DNA of 64,000 nucleotides from assembly GCF_043641925.1 (NCBI RefSeq), contig NZ_JBHZRU010000016.1, positions 23,392 to 87,391 of the forward strand, in the 5' to 3' direction. Positions 16,756 to 25,245 of the stretch are shown here, piece after piece. This DNA is from Paenisporosarcina quisquiliarum_A. GTDB taxonomy: Bacteria; Bacillota; Bacilli; Bacillales_A; Planococcaceae. The notes beneath the pieces were generated by a model. The model searched no databases. It was given only the letters and a program-made list of their open reading frames with translations, and had not been told where the DNA came from. Within the stretch, counting starts at the first letter, position 1; every line of letters starts with the position of its first letter. The position numbers were made by a program, and so were the translations under genes.

Positions 16756-17118
16756 ATGGCTATTACGTATTATGGATATCCTAATTGTGGATCGTGCAAA
16801 AAAGCAAAGTCTTGGTTAAATGCTGAAGGAATTGAGTATCATGATGTACATATAGTAGAAACTCCGCCTTCAAAAGAAGAATTGAAAAAGATTGTAGAAA
16901 CGAGTGAATTTCCACTTAAAAAGTTTTTCAATACGAGTGGCATGAAATACAGAGAGTTAGGTTTAAAGGATAAACTCCCGACTATGTCAGATGATGAGCA
17001 GTTAGAATTGCTAGCTTCTGACGGAATGCTTATTAAGCGACCTCTTGTGACAGATGGTGAAAAAGTAACGGTTGGATTTAAAGATTCAGATTTCGCTGAG
17101 AATTGGAAAAGAGTTTGA
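16756..17118 (+). CDS. yusI: ArsC/Spx-family thioredoxin-fold protein YusI
   Basis: 120 residues in the ArsC/Spx fold, starting ITYYGYPNCGSCKKAKSWL with a Cys11-Gly-Ser-Cys14 redox motif. The central KKFFNTSGMKYRELGLKDKLP and C-terminal LIKRPLVTDGEKVTVGF are the conserved family blocks. Placement between fadE and gcvH matches B. subtilis yusI. It lacks the Spx-specific RNA-polymerase-binding context that could be checked by eye, and no arsenic genes are nearby, so a general reductase-like role is the safest description. Confidence 0.85.
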   Translation: MAITYYGYPNCGSCKKAKSWLNAEGIEYHDVHIVETPPSKEELKKIVETSEFPLKKFFNTSGMKYRELGLKDKLPTMSDDEQLELLASDGMLIKRPLVTDGEKVTVGFKDSDFAENWKRV

Positions 17119-17190
17119 ACATATCTTGTTTTTAGTCGGTGATTATGTCAAACTGAAATTGAAAAGATTACATATGTGGAGGGGTATAAT

Positions 17191-17571
17191 ATGAGCACAC
17201 CAAAAGATTTACGTTACTCTGAAGAACATGAATGGGTTAAAGTAGAAGATGGTAAAGCACGTATCGGAATTACACATTTTGCACAGTCAGAACTGGGTGA
17301 CATCGTATTCGTTGAACTACCACAAGTAGGCGATGAAATTAAATCGAACGAACCTTTCGGAAGTGTTGAATCTGTTAAAACTGTTTCTGAACTTTATGCA
17401 CCAATTAGCGGTAAGGTAATTGAAGTGAATAGTGAATTAGAAGACAGCCCTGAATATGTAAACGAATCACCATATGAAAATGCATGGATGATCGTAGTTG
17501 AGCCTACAGATACTGCTGAAGTGGATGCACTTATGACGGCAGAGCAATATGAAGAAATGACTAAAGAGTAA
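17191..17571 (+). CDS. gcvH: Glycine cleavage system H protein (lipoyl carrier)
   Basis: 126 residues. ATG 17191 has GGAGGGG six bases upstream; an earlier in-frame GTG at 17176 lies on the ribosome site and is rejected. The lipoylated Lys is residue 63 in FGSVESVKTVSELYAPISG. GcvH shuttles the aminomethyl group in glycine cleavage and in bacilli is also the first acceptor for lipoyl relay to other complexes, which ties it to lipA at 39 kb. The other gcv genes are not adjacent, as in B. subtilis. A terminator follows directly. Confidence 0.96.
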   Translation: MSTPKDLRYSEEHEWVKVEDGKARIGITHFAQSELGDIVFVELPQVGDEIKSNEPFGSVESVKTVSELYAPISGKVIEVNSELEDSPEYVNESPYENAWMIVVEPTDTAEVDALMTAEQYEEMTKE

Positions 17572-17576
17572 TAGAC

Positions 17577-17611
17577 TTAAAAAACGCCGATCACTTTTCG
17601 GCGTTTTTTCT
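17577..17611 (+). terminator. gcvH terminator
   Basis: AAAACGCCGA pairs with TCGGCGTTTT and is followed by a T run. Confidence 0.85.
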
Positions 17612-17642
17612 TTACACTGAATTTAATTTAGGAGTGAAGAGG

Positions 17643-17984
17643 ATGAGTAGTGATAAAGTGATTGTTGTGGAAGGAAGATCAGATAAGCTCAGAATCAATA
17701 TGGTATTAGCAGAACCACTTGAGATTATTTGTACAAATGGAACTGCCAGTCCAACTAAAATTGAAGAACTATTAACTCCTTACGAAGAGTATGAGATATT
17801 TATATTCGCGGATGCAGATGCTTCAGGTGAAAAACTCCGACAAATTTGCAAACGAGTGTTTCCTGAAGCACGACATCTATATACAGATGAAAAGTTTAAA
17901 GAAGTTGCCACAACCCCTCTAAAAGTGTTAGCCTCAATATTATTAAATGCACATATTGATGTAAAAAAAGAATTTAGCGGTTAA
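17643..17984 (+). CDS. yusF: Toprim-domain protein YusF
   Basis: 113 residues from ATG 17643; GGAG lies eight bases upstream, and the in-frame GTG at 17634 falls inside that site. The Toprim signature is clear: VIVVEGRSDKLRI with the conserved Glu, and IFIFADADASGEKLRQI with the D-x-D pair. The fold is shared with DnaG-type primases, topoisomerases and RNase M5, and the protein is essentially a lone Toprim domain. Its nucleic-acid substrate is unknown. Position after gcvH matches B. subtilis yusF, and yusE follows after 15 bases. Confidence 0.87.
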   Translation: MSSDKVIVVEGRSDKLRINMVLAEPLEIICTNGTASPTKIEELLTPYEEYEIFIFADADASGEKLRQICKRVFPEARHLYTDEKFKEVATTPLKVLASILLNAHIDVKKEFSG

Positions 17985-17999
17985 AAGGATGTAATAGGT

Positions 18000-18305
18000 A
18001 TGGAAGAATGGACTCGAGAAGAGTGGGAAACTACTTCGATGAGCGAAGAAATGACAGCATATTACTTGTACGCGCCAATGTGTGGAACCTGTCAAGTTGC
18101 CTCGAAAATGCTGTCAGTTGTTAAAGAAATGATGGTAGACGTTAAGATTGGTCAAGCGAATTTGAATTTTGTAGAGTCATTGGCCGCCGATTATCAAATT
18201 GAAAGTGTTCCTTGTTTATTAATAACTGAGCAGGGAAAAGTTCGTGAAAAAATATATGCATTTCACTCAGTACCTTATTTATACGAAAAATTAAAAAGAA
18301 AATAA
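18000..18305 (+). CDS. yusE: Thioredoxin-like protein YusE
   Basis: 101 residues, thioredoxin fold with Cys28-Gly-Thr-Cys31 in YLYAPMCGTCQVASKML and a cis-Pro segment IESVPCLLITEQGKV. The extra Cys next to the cis-Pro is unusual for thioredoxins. No signal peptide, so cytosolic. Order gcvH-yusF-yusE then metNPQ reproduces the B. subtilis neighbourhood. The met promoter starts at its stop codon. Confidence 0.83.
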   Translation: MEEWTREEWETTSMSEEMTAYYLYAPMCGTCQVASKMLSVVKEMMVDVKIGQANLNFVESLAADYQIESVPCLLITEQGKVREKIYAFHSVPYLYEKLKRK

Positions 18306-18334
18306 TTGACGAAGAAAATTGAACATGTTACATT
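18306..18334 (+). promoter_or_regulatory. metNPQ promoter
   Basis: TTGACG and TACATT separated by 17 bases, about 30 bases before the S-box aptamer. Confidence 0.7.
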
Positions 18335-18360
18335 ATCATTCGTACTTAAAAATTTTATAT

Positions 18361-18540
18361 CGTTGCTCTTATTAAGAGAGGTGGAGGGATAGTGCCCTAT
18401 GAAACCCAGCAACCGTCACAATTTGTGAAATGGTGCCAATTCACTCAAAGCAATTGCTTTGATAGATGAGAGAATGGTCTAACGTATATATATCTATGCG
18501 CTTATGTCCCTTCTGCTTGTCTGCAGAAGGGGCTTTTTTG
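18361..18540 (+). ncRNA. SAM-I (S-box) riboswitch with terminator
   Basis: The S-box core is plain: CTCTTATTAAGAGAGGTGGA at 18366, then GGGATAGTGCCCTATGAAACC and CAGCAACC, and the closing GATGAGAG at 18464. The expression platform is the CCCTTCTGC...GCAGAAGGG hairpin with TTTTTT at 18507-18539. SAM binding favours the terminator, so metNPQ is switched off when methionine and SAM are plentiful. Confidence 0.95.
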
Positions 18541-18682
18541 TTCCCTCAAATGAAATAATTTTGTTGGTTGAGAGGAACACTAACGGGGATACGCAAAGGA
18601 AGAGAAATATTGAGTACAAGTATTCCTTACTTATTAGCAATCGTAGAAATTACTAAAAATTATTGGAATAAAAGAGGTGAGT

Positions 18683-19711
18683 ATGATGATTGTATTGGAG
18701 AATCTATCGAAAACGTTTCAAACAACGAATGGTGAATTAAAGGCAGTAGATCATATCAATTTAACAGTTAATCAAGGCGAAATTTTTGGAATCATTGGAT
18801 ACAGTGGTGCTGGGAAAAGTACATTGATCCGTTTGTTGAATGGATTAGAAAAGCCTACTGAAGGCTCAGTAACAGTGAATGGTCAAAACATATCAGCTAG
18901 TAAAGGTCATCAACTCCGTCTAGCAAGACAAAAAGTTAGCATGATATTCCAACATTTTAATTTATTGTGGTCACGAACAGTAGAAGACAATATATCATTC
19001 CCGCTAGAAATAGCTGGAATCAGTAAGATAGAGCGCCAAAAGCGAGTGAAAGAATTAATCGAACTTGTAGGGTTAACCGGTAGAGAGAAAGCCTATCCAT
19101 CTCAACTATCAGGTGGACAGAAACAACGTGTCGGAATTGCTCGTGCACTTGCCAATCAACCTGATCTGTTGTTGTGTGATGAAGCTACTTCAGCTTTAGA
19201 TCCTGAAACAACCGATTCAATTCTAGAATTATTAGTGGATATCAATAATCGACTTGGTCTGACTATTGTATTAATTACACATGAAATGCACGTAATTCGA
19301 AAAATATGCCATCGTGTTGCTGTTATGGAGGCTGGCAAAATTGTTGAACAAGGAAATGTTCTTCAAGTCTTTCAAGCTCCAAAGCAAGCGATTACGAAAC
19401 GTTTCGTTTCACAAATTAGTGGAAACGTAACAGCGAATCAAACAATTGCTCATTTAAAAGAACAATATCCTACAGGGAAATTAGTCAAATTAGTTTTTGT
19501 GGGAGATCGGACAGAGCAGCCAATCTTATCTCGTTTAATTAAGCAATTTCAAGTAGAAGTGAATATTGTTCAAGGAAATATTGAACAAACTCAAAACGGT
19601 GCATATGGAACCTTGTACTTACAACTTGATGGCGATGCGATATCTATTGATGAAGCGATTAAGTACTTACATGATCAAGAAGTTCAAACGGAGGTGATTT
19701 CACATGATTGA
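18683..19711 (+). CDS. metN: Methionine ABC transporter, ATP-binding protein
   Basis: 342 residues. Walker A is GYSGAGKSTLIRLLNGLEKP, the signature LSGGQKQRVGIARAL and Walker B LLLCDEATSALD; the C-terminal NIL domain (about 265-340) is the methionine-sensing domain of MetN. Start is ATG 18683, or 18686 three bases later; AAGAGGTG lies just upstream, and a GTG at 18677 overlaps it. It energises methionine uptake with MetP and MetQ. The operon lies behind the SAM riboswitch. The end overlaps metP by eight bases. Confidence 0.95.
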   Translation: MMIVLENLSKTFQTTNGELKAVDHINLTVNQGEIFGIIGYSGAGKSTLIRLLNGLEKPTEGSVTVNGQNISASKGHQLRLARQKVSMIFQHFNLLWSRTVEDNISFPLEIAGISKIERQKRVKELIELVGLTGREKAYPSQLSGGQKQRVGIARALANQPDLLLCDEATSALDPETTDSILELLVDINNRLGLTIVLITHEMHVIRKICHRVAVMEAGKIVEQGNVLQVFQAPKQAITKRFVSQISGNVTANQTIAHLKEQYPTGKLVKLVFVGDRTEQPILSRLIKQFQVEVNIVQGNIEQTQNGAYGTLYLQLDGDAISIDEAIKYLHDQEVQTEVISHD

Positions 19712-20372
19712 AAACCTTCTACCAAATGTTGATTGGGACAAAATGTGGGAAGCAACACTTGAAACTTTATATATGACCGCAATGGCAACAGGCTTCACAT
19801 TTGTGATTGGACTAGGTTTAGGGATTTTGCTTTTCTTAACGAGTCCACATCAAGTATGGGCAAATAAGATGGTTTATTGGTTGACTGGCGCGTTTGTAAA
19901 TATCTTTCGTTCCATCCCGTTCATTATTTTAATCATCTTGCTAATCCCGTTTACGAAGTTCTTGTTAGATACGATTCGTGGAGCAAATGCAGCACTACCA
20001 GCACTAATTATTGGCGCAGCACCCTTTTATGCACGAATGGTTTTAATTGCTTTACGTGAAATTGATAAAGGCGTCATTGAGGCTTCTCGTTCGATGGGAG
20101 CAAAAACTTCTACAATCATTTGGAAGGTTTTATTGCCAGAATCATTACCCGCGTTACTATCTGGTCTTACTGTTACAGCTATTGCTTTAGTGGGTTATAC
20201 AGCTATGGCGGGTATTATAGGTGCTGGAGGATTAGGTAACTTAGCATACTTAGATGGATTTCAAAGAAGTCAAGAAGATGTAGTTCTTGTTTCGACAGTG
20301 CTCATCCTTATTATTGTGTTTATCGTCCAATGGGTTGGCGATGCGATTACAACAAGAGCAGACAAACGTTAG
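19704..20372 (+). CDS. metP: Methionine ABC transporter permease
   Basis: 222 residues with five or so membrane segments. The EAA-type loop for docking to MetN is in EIDKGVIEASRSMGAKTSTIIWKV, presented in pieces as REIDKGVIEASRSMGA. VGYTAMAGIIGAGGLGNLAY is characteristic of MetI/MetP permeases. Start ATG overlaps the metN end, suggesting coupling. Integral membrane protein of the D/L-methionine importer. Confidence 0.95.
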   Translation: MIENLLPNVDWDKMWEATLETLYMTAMATGFTFVIGLGLGILLFLTSPHQVWANKMVYWLTGAFVNIFRSIPFIILIILLIPFTKFLLDTIRGANAALPALIIGAAPFYARMVLIALREIDKGVIEASRSMGAKTSTIIWKVLLPESLPALLSGLTVTAIALVGYTAMAGIIGAGGLGNLAYLDGFQRSQEDVVLVSTVLILIIVFIVQWVGDAITTRADKR

Positions 20373-20431
20373 ATTGGTGCCAACGAGTAATCTCGTTCAC
20401 ATATAAATTAGAAAAAAGGGAGAGAGAAATC

Positions 20432-21262
20432 ATGAAGAAATTTGTAGCAGGAATATTATTATCAGTAAGTGCGTTAACATTAGGAGCATGTGGAACAGAT
20501 AGTGATTCAACATCAGGTTCAAATGGAGAAAACAAAGAATTAGTTGTAGGTGCTTCGAATGTGCCTCATGCTGAAATCTTAGAACAAGCAAAACCGTTGC
20601 TTGAAGAGAAGGGAATCGATCTTGTAATTGAAACATATCAAGATTATATCCTTCCAAATGAAGACTTAGAAAATGGCGACTTAGACGCAAACTACTTTCA
20701 ACATGTACCTTACTTAGAGTCTCAAATAGCAGACCACGGGTACGAATTTGAAAATGCTGGTGGAATTCACATTGAACCAATCGGTGTTTACTCTAAAAAA
20801 TATGATTCTTTAGAGGAACTTCCAAAAGGTGCGTCAATTCTAATTAGTAACTCAGTAGCTGATCACGGACGTATTCTATCGATGTTAGAAGCAGAAGGTT
20901 TAATCACACTCGCTGAAGGCATTGATAAAACAAAAGCTGAAGTGAAAGACATTGTGGACAATCCAAAAGATCTTCAATTCGAAGCAGAGTACGAAGCTGC
21001 TCTTCTTGTTCAGTTATATGAGAACGAAGAAGGTGATGCAGTATTGATTAACTCAAACTACGCAATTGATGCTGGTATTAATCCTTTAGAGGATTCGATT
21101 GCGATTGAAAATTCAGAGTCACCTTATGTAAATATTATTGCCGTACAATCTGGTAATGAAGATAACGAAGAAATTAAAGCATTAGTAGAAGTGTTAACTT
21201 CTAAAGAAATTCAAGACTTTATATTAGAAGAATGGGGCGGCTCAGTCGTACCAGTAAAATAA
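20432..21262 (+). CDS. metQ: Methionine-binding lipoprotein
   Basis: 276 residues from ATG 20432, preceded by GGGAGAGAG; an upstream in-frame extension overlaps metP and has no ribosome site. The signal peptide ends in the lipobox LGAC, giving a lipid-anchored extracellular protein. ELVVGASNVPHAEILEQAKP is the NlpA/MetQ family start of the mature domain, and PEED-like DLDANYFQHVPYLE the ligand region. It binds methionine for MetNP. A terminator follows. Confidence 0.95.
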   Translation: MKKFVAGILLSVSALTLGACGTDSDSTSGSNGENKELVVGASNVPHAEILEQAKPLLEEKGIDLVIETYQDYILPNEDLENGDLDANYFQHVPYLESQIADHGYEFENAGGIHIEPIGVYSKKYDSLEELPKGASILISNSVADHGRILSMLEAEGLITLAEGIDKTKAEVKDIVDNPKDLQFEAEYEAALLVQLYENEEGDAVLINSNYAIDAGINPLEDSIAIENSESPYVNIIAVQSGNEDNEEIKALVEVLTSKEIQDFILEEWGGSVVPVK

Positions 21263-21275
21263 AGATATTTAAACG

Positions 21276-21307
21276 GAAAGACGCCGAGAACTTCGGCGTC
21301 TTTTATT
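21276..21307 (+). terminator. metNPQ terminator
   Basis: AAAGACGCCGA pairs with TCGGCGTCTTT around a five-base loop. Confidence 0.85.
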
Positions 21308-21339
21308 GTGGACAAATAAAAAAGGTCCCATAGAGATAA

Positions 21340-21483
21340 ATGTTGATTTCCATTGCGCCGGACGCTTTCCGGAGGGCAAGGCTTTAGCCGCTTCCTTCGC
21401 GAGGCTCAGTCCAGGGTCTAAAGCTCTTGCTAATCCTCTCGGAGTCGCCGCCTCCATTTCAATCAACTGAAATCACTGTAAAT
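21340..21483 (+). repeat. GC-rich dispersed repeat, family A, copy 2
   Basis: About 144 bp in the opposite orientation to copy 1. It runs from TGTTGATTTCCATTGCG through GACGCTTTCCGGAGGGCA and CAGTCCAGGGTCTAAAGCTC to GGAGTCGCCGCCTCCATTTC and TCAACTGAAATCACTGTA. Blocks and order match copy 1; the middle is diverged. Confidence 0.85.
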
Positions 21484-21564
21484 CCATTAAAGGAGATTTA
21501 AAAAATTTAATTTACTAATCATTTTTGGACATTTCATCATCTTCGGTTGATTATACCTCTCCAA

Positions 21565-21750
21565 ACTATTTCAGTAGGAAAGTGGTCGGCTATTTCTGAA
21601 GACTCCTGCGGAAAAACGAAATACGCTAGACCCCACAGGCAACGAATTGTGCACAATTCGTTTGCGTCGAGTAACCGCAGGAGCATAGGTCTTAAACAGC
21701 CGAGGAGACTAGCGTTTCGTCCACGGAAAGCGAATTAAATAGCTGACCAC
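21565..21750 (+). repeat. Palindromic repeat, family B, copy 1
   Basis: The ends GTGGTCGGCTATTT (21582) and AAATAGCTGACCAC (21737-21750) are inverted repeats with one mismatch. Inside, ACGAAATACGCTAG faces CTAGCGTTTCGT, and a central AACGAATTGTGCACAATTCG palindrome follows. Homology with the copy at 50232 extends left to about 21565. This copy is longer by about 37 bp of extra central sequence. Confidence 0.85.
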
Positions 21751-21974
21751 ATTCATTTTTAATAAAGTGCAACATATTATTTATTCTTTTGTCATCAGTT
21801 TGAAGTGGCTTCTAATCTTCACGGACCAAATTCCCATAGTATTACAATGTTAAAATGCTATAAAAATTGATTATTCCGCCTATTTTATAAGACATTCACT
21901 TTAACAAGTAGGTGTGTTAAAGTGTTTTTATCTTTCTAGAGAGAACACTTGTACAATAGAGGAGGACATCATTG

Positions 21975-23162
21975 ATGAAGATAAAAATTGGTTTACTTGC
22001 AAGAATCGCACTAGCAATTGCACTAGGAATTCTCATTGGGTCTGTAGCGCCTGAAAGTTTAGTACGTCTACTTGCAACCTTTAATGGTTTGTTTGGTAAC
22101 TTTTTAGGTTTCGTTGTGCCATTAATAATTATTGCTTTCATTGCTCCTGGAATTGCGCATTTAGGCAAAGGTTCAGGAAAGCTTTTAGGGTTAGCAACAT
22201 TTTTCGCCTATTCATCGACTATAGTAGCAGGTTTCCTAGCACTTGCGGTCAGCATGAACGTATTGCCAAACTTTATTAAACCAAATGCTGTAGGATCTTT
22301 TGAAAATCCTGAAGAATTTTTAGCAACGGCTTTCTTCACAGTTGATATGCCTCCAGCTTTTGGTATTATGAGTGCTTTATTAATAGCATTTATTTTTGGA
22401 ATTGGTATGGCCGCTACAAAGAGTGATGTTCTATTAAAAGGTTTTACAGAATTTAACGTCATCATTGAAAAAGTAATCAATCATGTCATTATTCCATTAC
22501 TCCCAATACATATTTTTGGAATCTTTATGAATATGACATTTGGCGGACAAGTTGCGAAGATCCTTTCTGTATTTGCAATTGTCTTTGTTATTGTTATTCT
22601 TTTACACTTTACAATGTTAATCTTACAATATTCATTCGCAGGTGCTTTAAATAAACAAAATCCATTTAGATTAATGAAAATCATGTCACCTGCGTATTTT
22701 ACGGCTCTAGGAACACAATCGTCTGCAGCAACGATACCAGTAACTTTAAAACAAGCTCGAAAAACAGGGGCTTCTGAAAAAGTCACAGATTTCACAGTTC
22801 CTTTGTTTGCTACCATCCATTTATCAGGAAGTACGATTACACTAGTAACTTGTGCAATCGGGGTTCTTTTATTAAATGGAGAAAGCATTGAAATCACAAA
22901 AATTATTCCATTCATTTTCATGCTTGGTATTACAATGATTGCTGCTCCAGGAGTTCCAGGTGGAGCTGTTATGGCTGCAATTGGATTACTAAGCTCAATG
23001 CTAGGTTTTAACGAAACAATGGTTGCATTAATGATTGCACTTTACCTAGCGCAGGATAGCTTTGGTACAGCTACAAATGTCACTGGTGATGGTGCATTAT
23101 CCATGATTGTAGATCGATTTACTCGAAGTAAATCAATGGTATTAGAGAAAAATGAATCTTAA
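21975..23162 (+). CDS. Dicarboxylate/amino acid:cation symporter (SDF family)
   Basis: 395 residues from ATG 21975, nine bases after GGAGG; an in-frame TTG at 21972 is less well placed. Hydrophobic throughout, with about eight membrane segments. The re-entrant-loop signature GTQSSAATIPVTLK, the ATIHLSGSTITLVTCAIGVL segment and DSFGTATNVTGDGALSMIVD match the Na+- or H+-coupled glutamate/dicarboxylate family. Substrate is probably an acidic or neutral amino acid or a C4-dicarboxylate. It is alone, flanked by repeats on the left and by an orphan lipoprotein gene on the right. Confidence 0.88.
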   Translation: MKIKIGLLARIALAIALGILIGSVAPESLVRLLATFNGLFGNFLGFVVPLIIIAFIAPGIAHLGKGSGKLLGLATFFAYSSTIVAGFLALAVSMNVLPNFIKPNAVGSFENPEEFLATAFFTVDMPPAFGIMSALLIAFIFGIGMAATKSDVLLKGFTEFNVIIEKVINHVIIPLLPIHIFGIFMNMTFGGQVAKILSVFAIVFVIVILLHFTMLILQYSFAGALNKQNPFRLMKIMSPAYFTALGTQSSAATIPVTLKQARKTGASEKVTDFTVPLFATIHLSGSTITLVTCAIGVLLLNGESIEITKIIPFIFMLGITMIAAPGVPGGAVMAAIGLLSSMLGFNETMVALMIALYLAQDSFGTATNVTGDGALSMIVDRFTRSKSMVLEKNES

Positions 23163-23263
23163 TATTACGTCTATTCCGACTATTCGCCGTTTTGTTTACA
23201 GGTCAAATTTACTATGATAGGATAACAAAGCGTCATAGACGATATTAAAGGAGACGGTATATT

Positions 23264-23788
23264 ATGAAAAAACTACTTTTATTACTTGCTGCAACTTCAA
23301 TGATTCTTGCTGCATGTGGATCTAATGAGGACGAAGCTACAACAACTACAAATGCTTCACCAAAAGAAGAAAAAACAGATACCACAATTGATTTCATGAA
23401 ATTTTACTTATCAATTTCACAAACAATCAATCAAGCGGATGCTGATTTGAATGCATTCGAACTTGCTCAAGGTAAAGACGCTTTACCTGAAGGCGAAGAA
23501 TTAACAGCTATGAAAGCAGCTGCAAAAACATCTGCTAACGAAACACTTGCAGCAGTTCAATCAATCGAAATTCCAGCAACACTTTCTGAACAAGAAAAAG
23601 AAATTGCTAGCGCATTAACGAAAATGCAAGAATCTTATACAATGAAATCAGAAGCATTAGCTTCTGAAGGAGAAGTTGTATTAGATGAAGCAAACGCAAA
23701 ATTTGAAGAAGCAGATGCTGAACTAAATGTACTTTTAGAAGAAGCTGAATTAGCACCTTCAAGTATTTTAAAAGAAGTATCACTTTAA
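23264..23788 (+). CDS. Putative lipoprotein of unknown function
   Basis: 174 residues. The N-terminal signal ends in the lipobox LAAC, then a Thr/Glu/Lys-rich linker (about 22-45). The remainder is strongly helical and acidic (Ala, Glu and Lys rich), such as ADLNAFELAQGKDALPEG. I do not recognise the family. It has its own ribosome site, GGAGACGG, and a terminator, so it is monocistronic. Extracellular and membrane-anchored by inference. Confidence 0.75.
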   Translation: MKKLLLLLAATSMILAACGSNEDEATTTTNASPKEEKTDTTIDFMKFYLSISQTINQADADLNAFELAQGKDALPEGEELTAMKAAAKTSANETLAAVQSIEIPATLSEQEKEIASALTKMQESYTMKSEALASEGEVVLDEANAKFEEADAELNVLLEEAELAPSSILKEVSL

Positions 23789-23793
23789 TAAGA

Positions 23794-23826
23794 AAAGTTG
23801 TCCGAGCAATCGGGCAACTTTTTATT
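23794..23826 (+). terminator. Terminator after the lipoprotein gene
   Basis: AAGTTGTCCGA and TCGGGCAACTT pair around a four-base loop, followed by T residues. Confidence 0.8.
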
Positions 23827-23929
23827 TTATATAAAATAAATGTTTAGTAACGTTTTGCTTGGGTATACATACTAATGTGAAAGAAAACAACTACAAAAAA
23901 AGTTGAAAATTTGAAAGGAATGATTTACT

Positions 23930-24121
23930 ATCCAATCACTAGACTTCACGTTTACCGAGAGAATGGATCAAGCTTTTAGAAGCACTCACGGAATTGGTTA
24001 TGTTGATTATCAAAATAATGCTGAATTACGTATGCGTGTCGAAATGAATCGTGATCGTGACTATCAATTAGGTCAACAAGTAGTGGCTCGATTAGAAAGA
24101 CAAGTACACCGTGATTTATAA
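23930..24121 (+). CDS. Small conserved-looking protein, possible AUC start
   Basis: The frame ending at TAA 24119 reads back without a stop to a TGA at 23921-23923. The only ATG inside it is at 23963 (52 residues) and has no ribosome site. A good site, GAAAGGAA (23913-23920), instead points at an ATC codon at 23930, which would give 63 residues beginning xQSLDFTFTERMDQAF. The ATG at 23920 touches the ribosome site and is in another frame. The product is polar, with GIGYVDYQNN and an Arg-rich C-terminal helix. Function unknown. A proper terminator follows, which supports a real gene. Confidence 0.5.
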   Translation: MQSLDFTFTERMDQAFRSTHGIGYVDYQNNAELRMRVEMNRDRDYQLGQQVVARLERQVHRDL

Positions 24122-24130
24122 ATCATAATG

Positions 24131-24165
24131 TTAAAGCCAGTGAACTTAGTTCACTGGCTTTTTTT
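24131..24165 (+). terminator. Terminator after the small gene
   Basis: AAAGCCAGTGAA pairs with TTCACTGGCTTT, followed by seven T residues. Confidence 0.88.
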
Positions 24166-24358
24166 GAACAAATCCAAAATAGATATCTGTTTATGATTGT
24201 CGTAAAAACGAGAAAAAGAATTGAAATCTGTTCTCAATTAGAAATGATTTAATGAAAATGACCTTGAAATTAAAAATGAGTTCTGAAAACGTGCTAATTC
24301 TAGTGAAATTCTTACTTTTAAACCTTATACTTAGTATTTTTATTAGGGTTTAAAAGAT
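24166..24358. other. AT-rich intergenic region upstream of suf
   Basis: No gene, repeat or confident operator seen here. Confidence 0.5.
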
Positions 24359-24387
24359 TTGCATGGGCTCTAAATTTCAGTTAAGAT
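24359..24387 (+). promoter_or_regulatory. suf operon promoter
   Basis: TTGCAT and TAAGAT are separated by 17 bases, about 60 bases ahead of the sufC start. No Fur- or PerR-like palindrome was convincing. Confidence 0.55.
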
Positions 24388-24447
24388 TAGAATGATAATA
24401 AATTAAGAATGGTTTTTTCATTCATTTATACACTTGGAGGTAGTAAA

Positions 24448-25227
24448 ATGTCGACTTTAGTTATTCAAGATCTTCATGTAGCCATTGATGGCAAGGAGAT
24501 TCTTAAAGGGGTAAATCTAACAATTAATACAAATGAAATACATGCAATTATGGGACCTAATGGTACTGGTAAATCAACATTAGCATCTGCAATCATGGGT
24601 CATCCTAAATATGAAGTAACATCTGGTTCAGTTCATTTAGACGGGGAAGATGTGTTAGAAATGGAAGTTGACGAGCGTGCACAAGCTGGTTTGTTTTTAG
24701 CTATGCAATACCCAAGCGAAATTACTGGGGTGACGAATGCCGATTTCCTACGTTCAGCAATTAATGCTCGTCGTGAAGAAGGCGATGAAATTTCTATCAT
24801 GAAATTCATCCGTGATCTAGATAAAAAGATGGAGTTCCTTGAAATGGATCAAGACATGGCACAGCGTTATTTAAACGAAGGATTCTCAGGTGGAGAAAAG
24901 AAACGTAACGAAATTCTTCAAATGATGATGATTCAACCAAAATTCGCTGTTTTAGATGAAATCGATTCTGGATTAGATATAGATGCATTGAAAGTTGTTT
25001 CAAATGGTATTAATGAAATGCGTGGAGAAGGTTTTGGGTGTTTAATCATTACTCATTACCAACGTCTTCTTAACTACATCACGCCTGATCATGTTCATGT
25101 CATGATGCAAGGTAAAGTAGTTAAATCTGGTGGACCAGAGCTAGCTCATAAATTAGAAGCTCAAGGTTATGACTGGATTAAGGATGAACTTGGAATTGAA
25201 GACGAAACTGTAGGTCAAGAAGCGTAA
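24448..25227 (+). CDS. sufC: Fe-S cluster assembly ATPase SufC
   Basis: 259 residues from ATG 24448, which has TGGAGGTAG nearby; the upstream in-frame ATG at 24409 lacks a site. Walker A IMGPNGTGKSTLASAIMGH, signature NEGFSGGEKKRNEILQ and Walker B AVLDEIDSGLD mark the SufC branch of ABC ATPases. It works in the cytosol with SufB and SufD, not in transport. First gene of sufCDSUB, the essential Fe-S assembly system of bacilli. Confidence 0.97.
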   Translation: MSTLVIQDLHVAIDGKEILKGVNLTINTNEIHAIMGPNGTGKSTLASAIMGHPKYEVTSGSVHLDGEDVLEMEVDERAQAGLFLAMQYPSEITGVTNADFLRSAINARREEGDEISIMKFIRDLDKKMEFLEMDQDMAQRYLNEGFSGGEKKRNEILQMMMIQPKFAVLDEIDSGLDIDALKVVSNGINEMRGEGFGCLIITHYQRLLNYITPDHVHVMMQGKVVKSGGPELAHKLEAQGYDWIKDELGIEDETVGQEA

Positions 25228-25245
25228 GGAAGGGAGACGAACAGC

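Noticed and set aside
22481..22921. 146-codon minus-strand frame inside the SDF symporter gene
   Set aside because: Antisense shadow of a membrane protein with normal codon usage on the plus strand.
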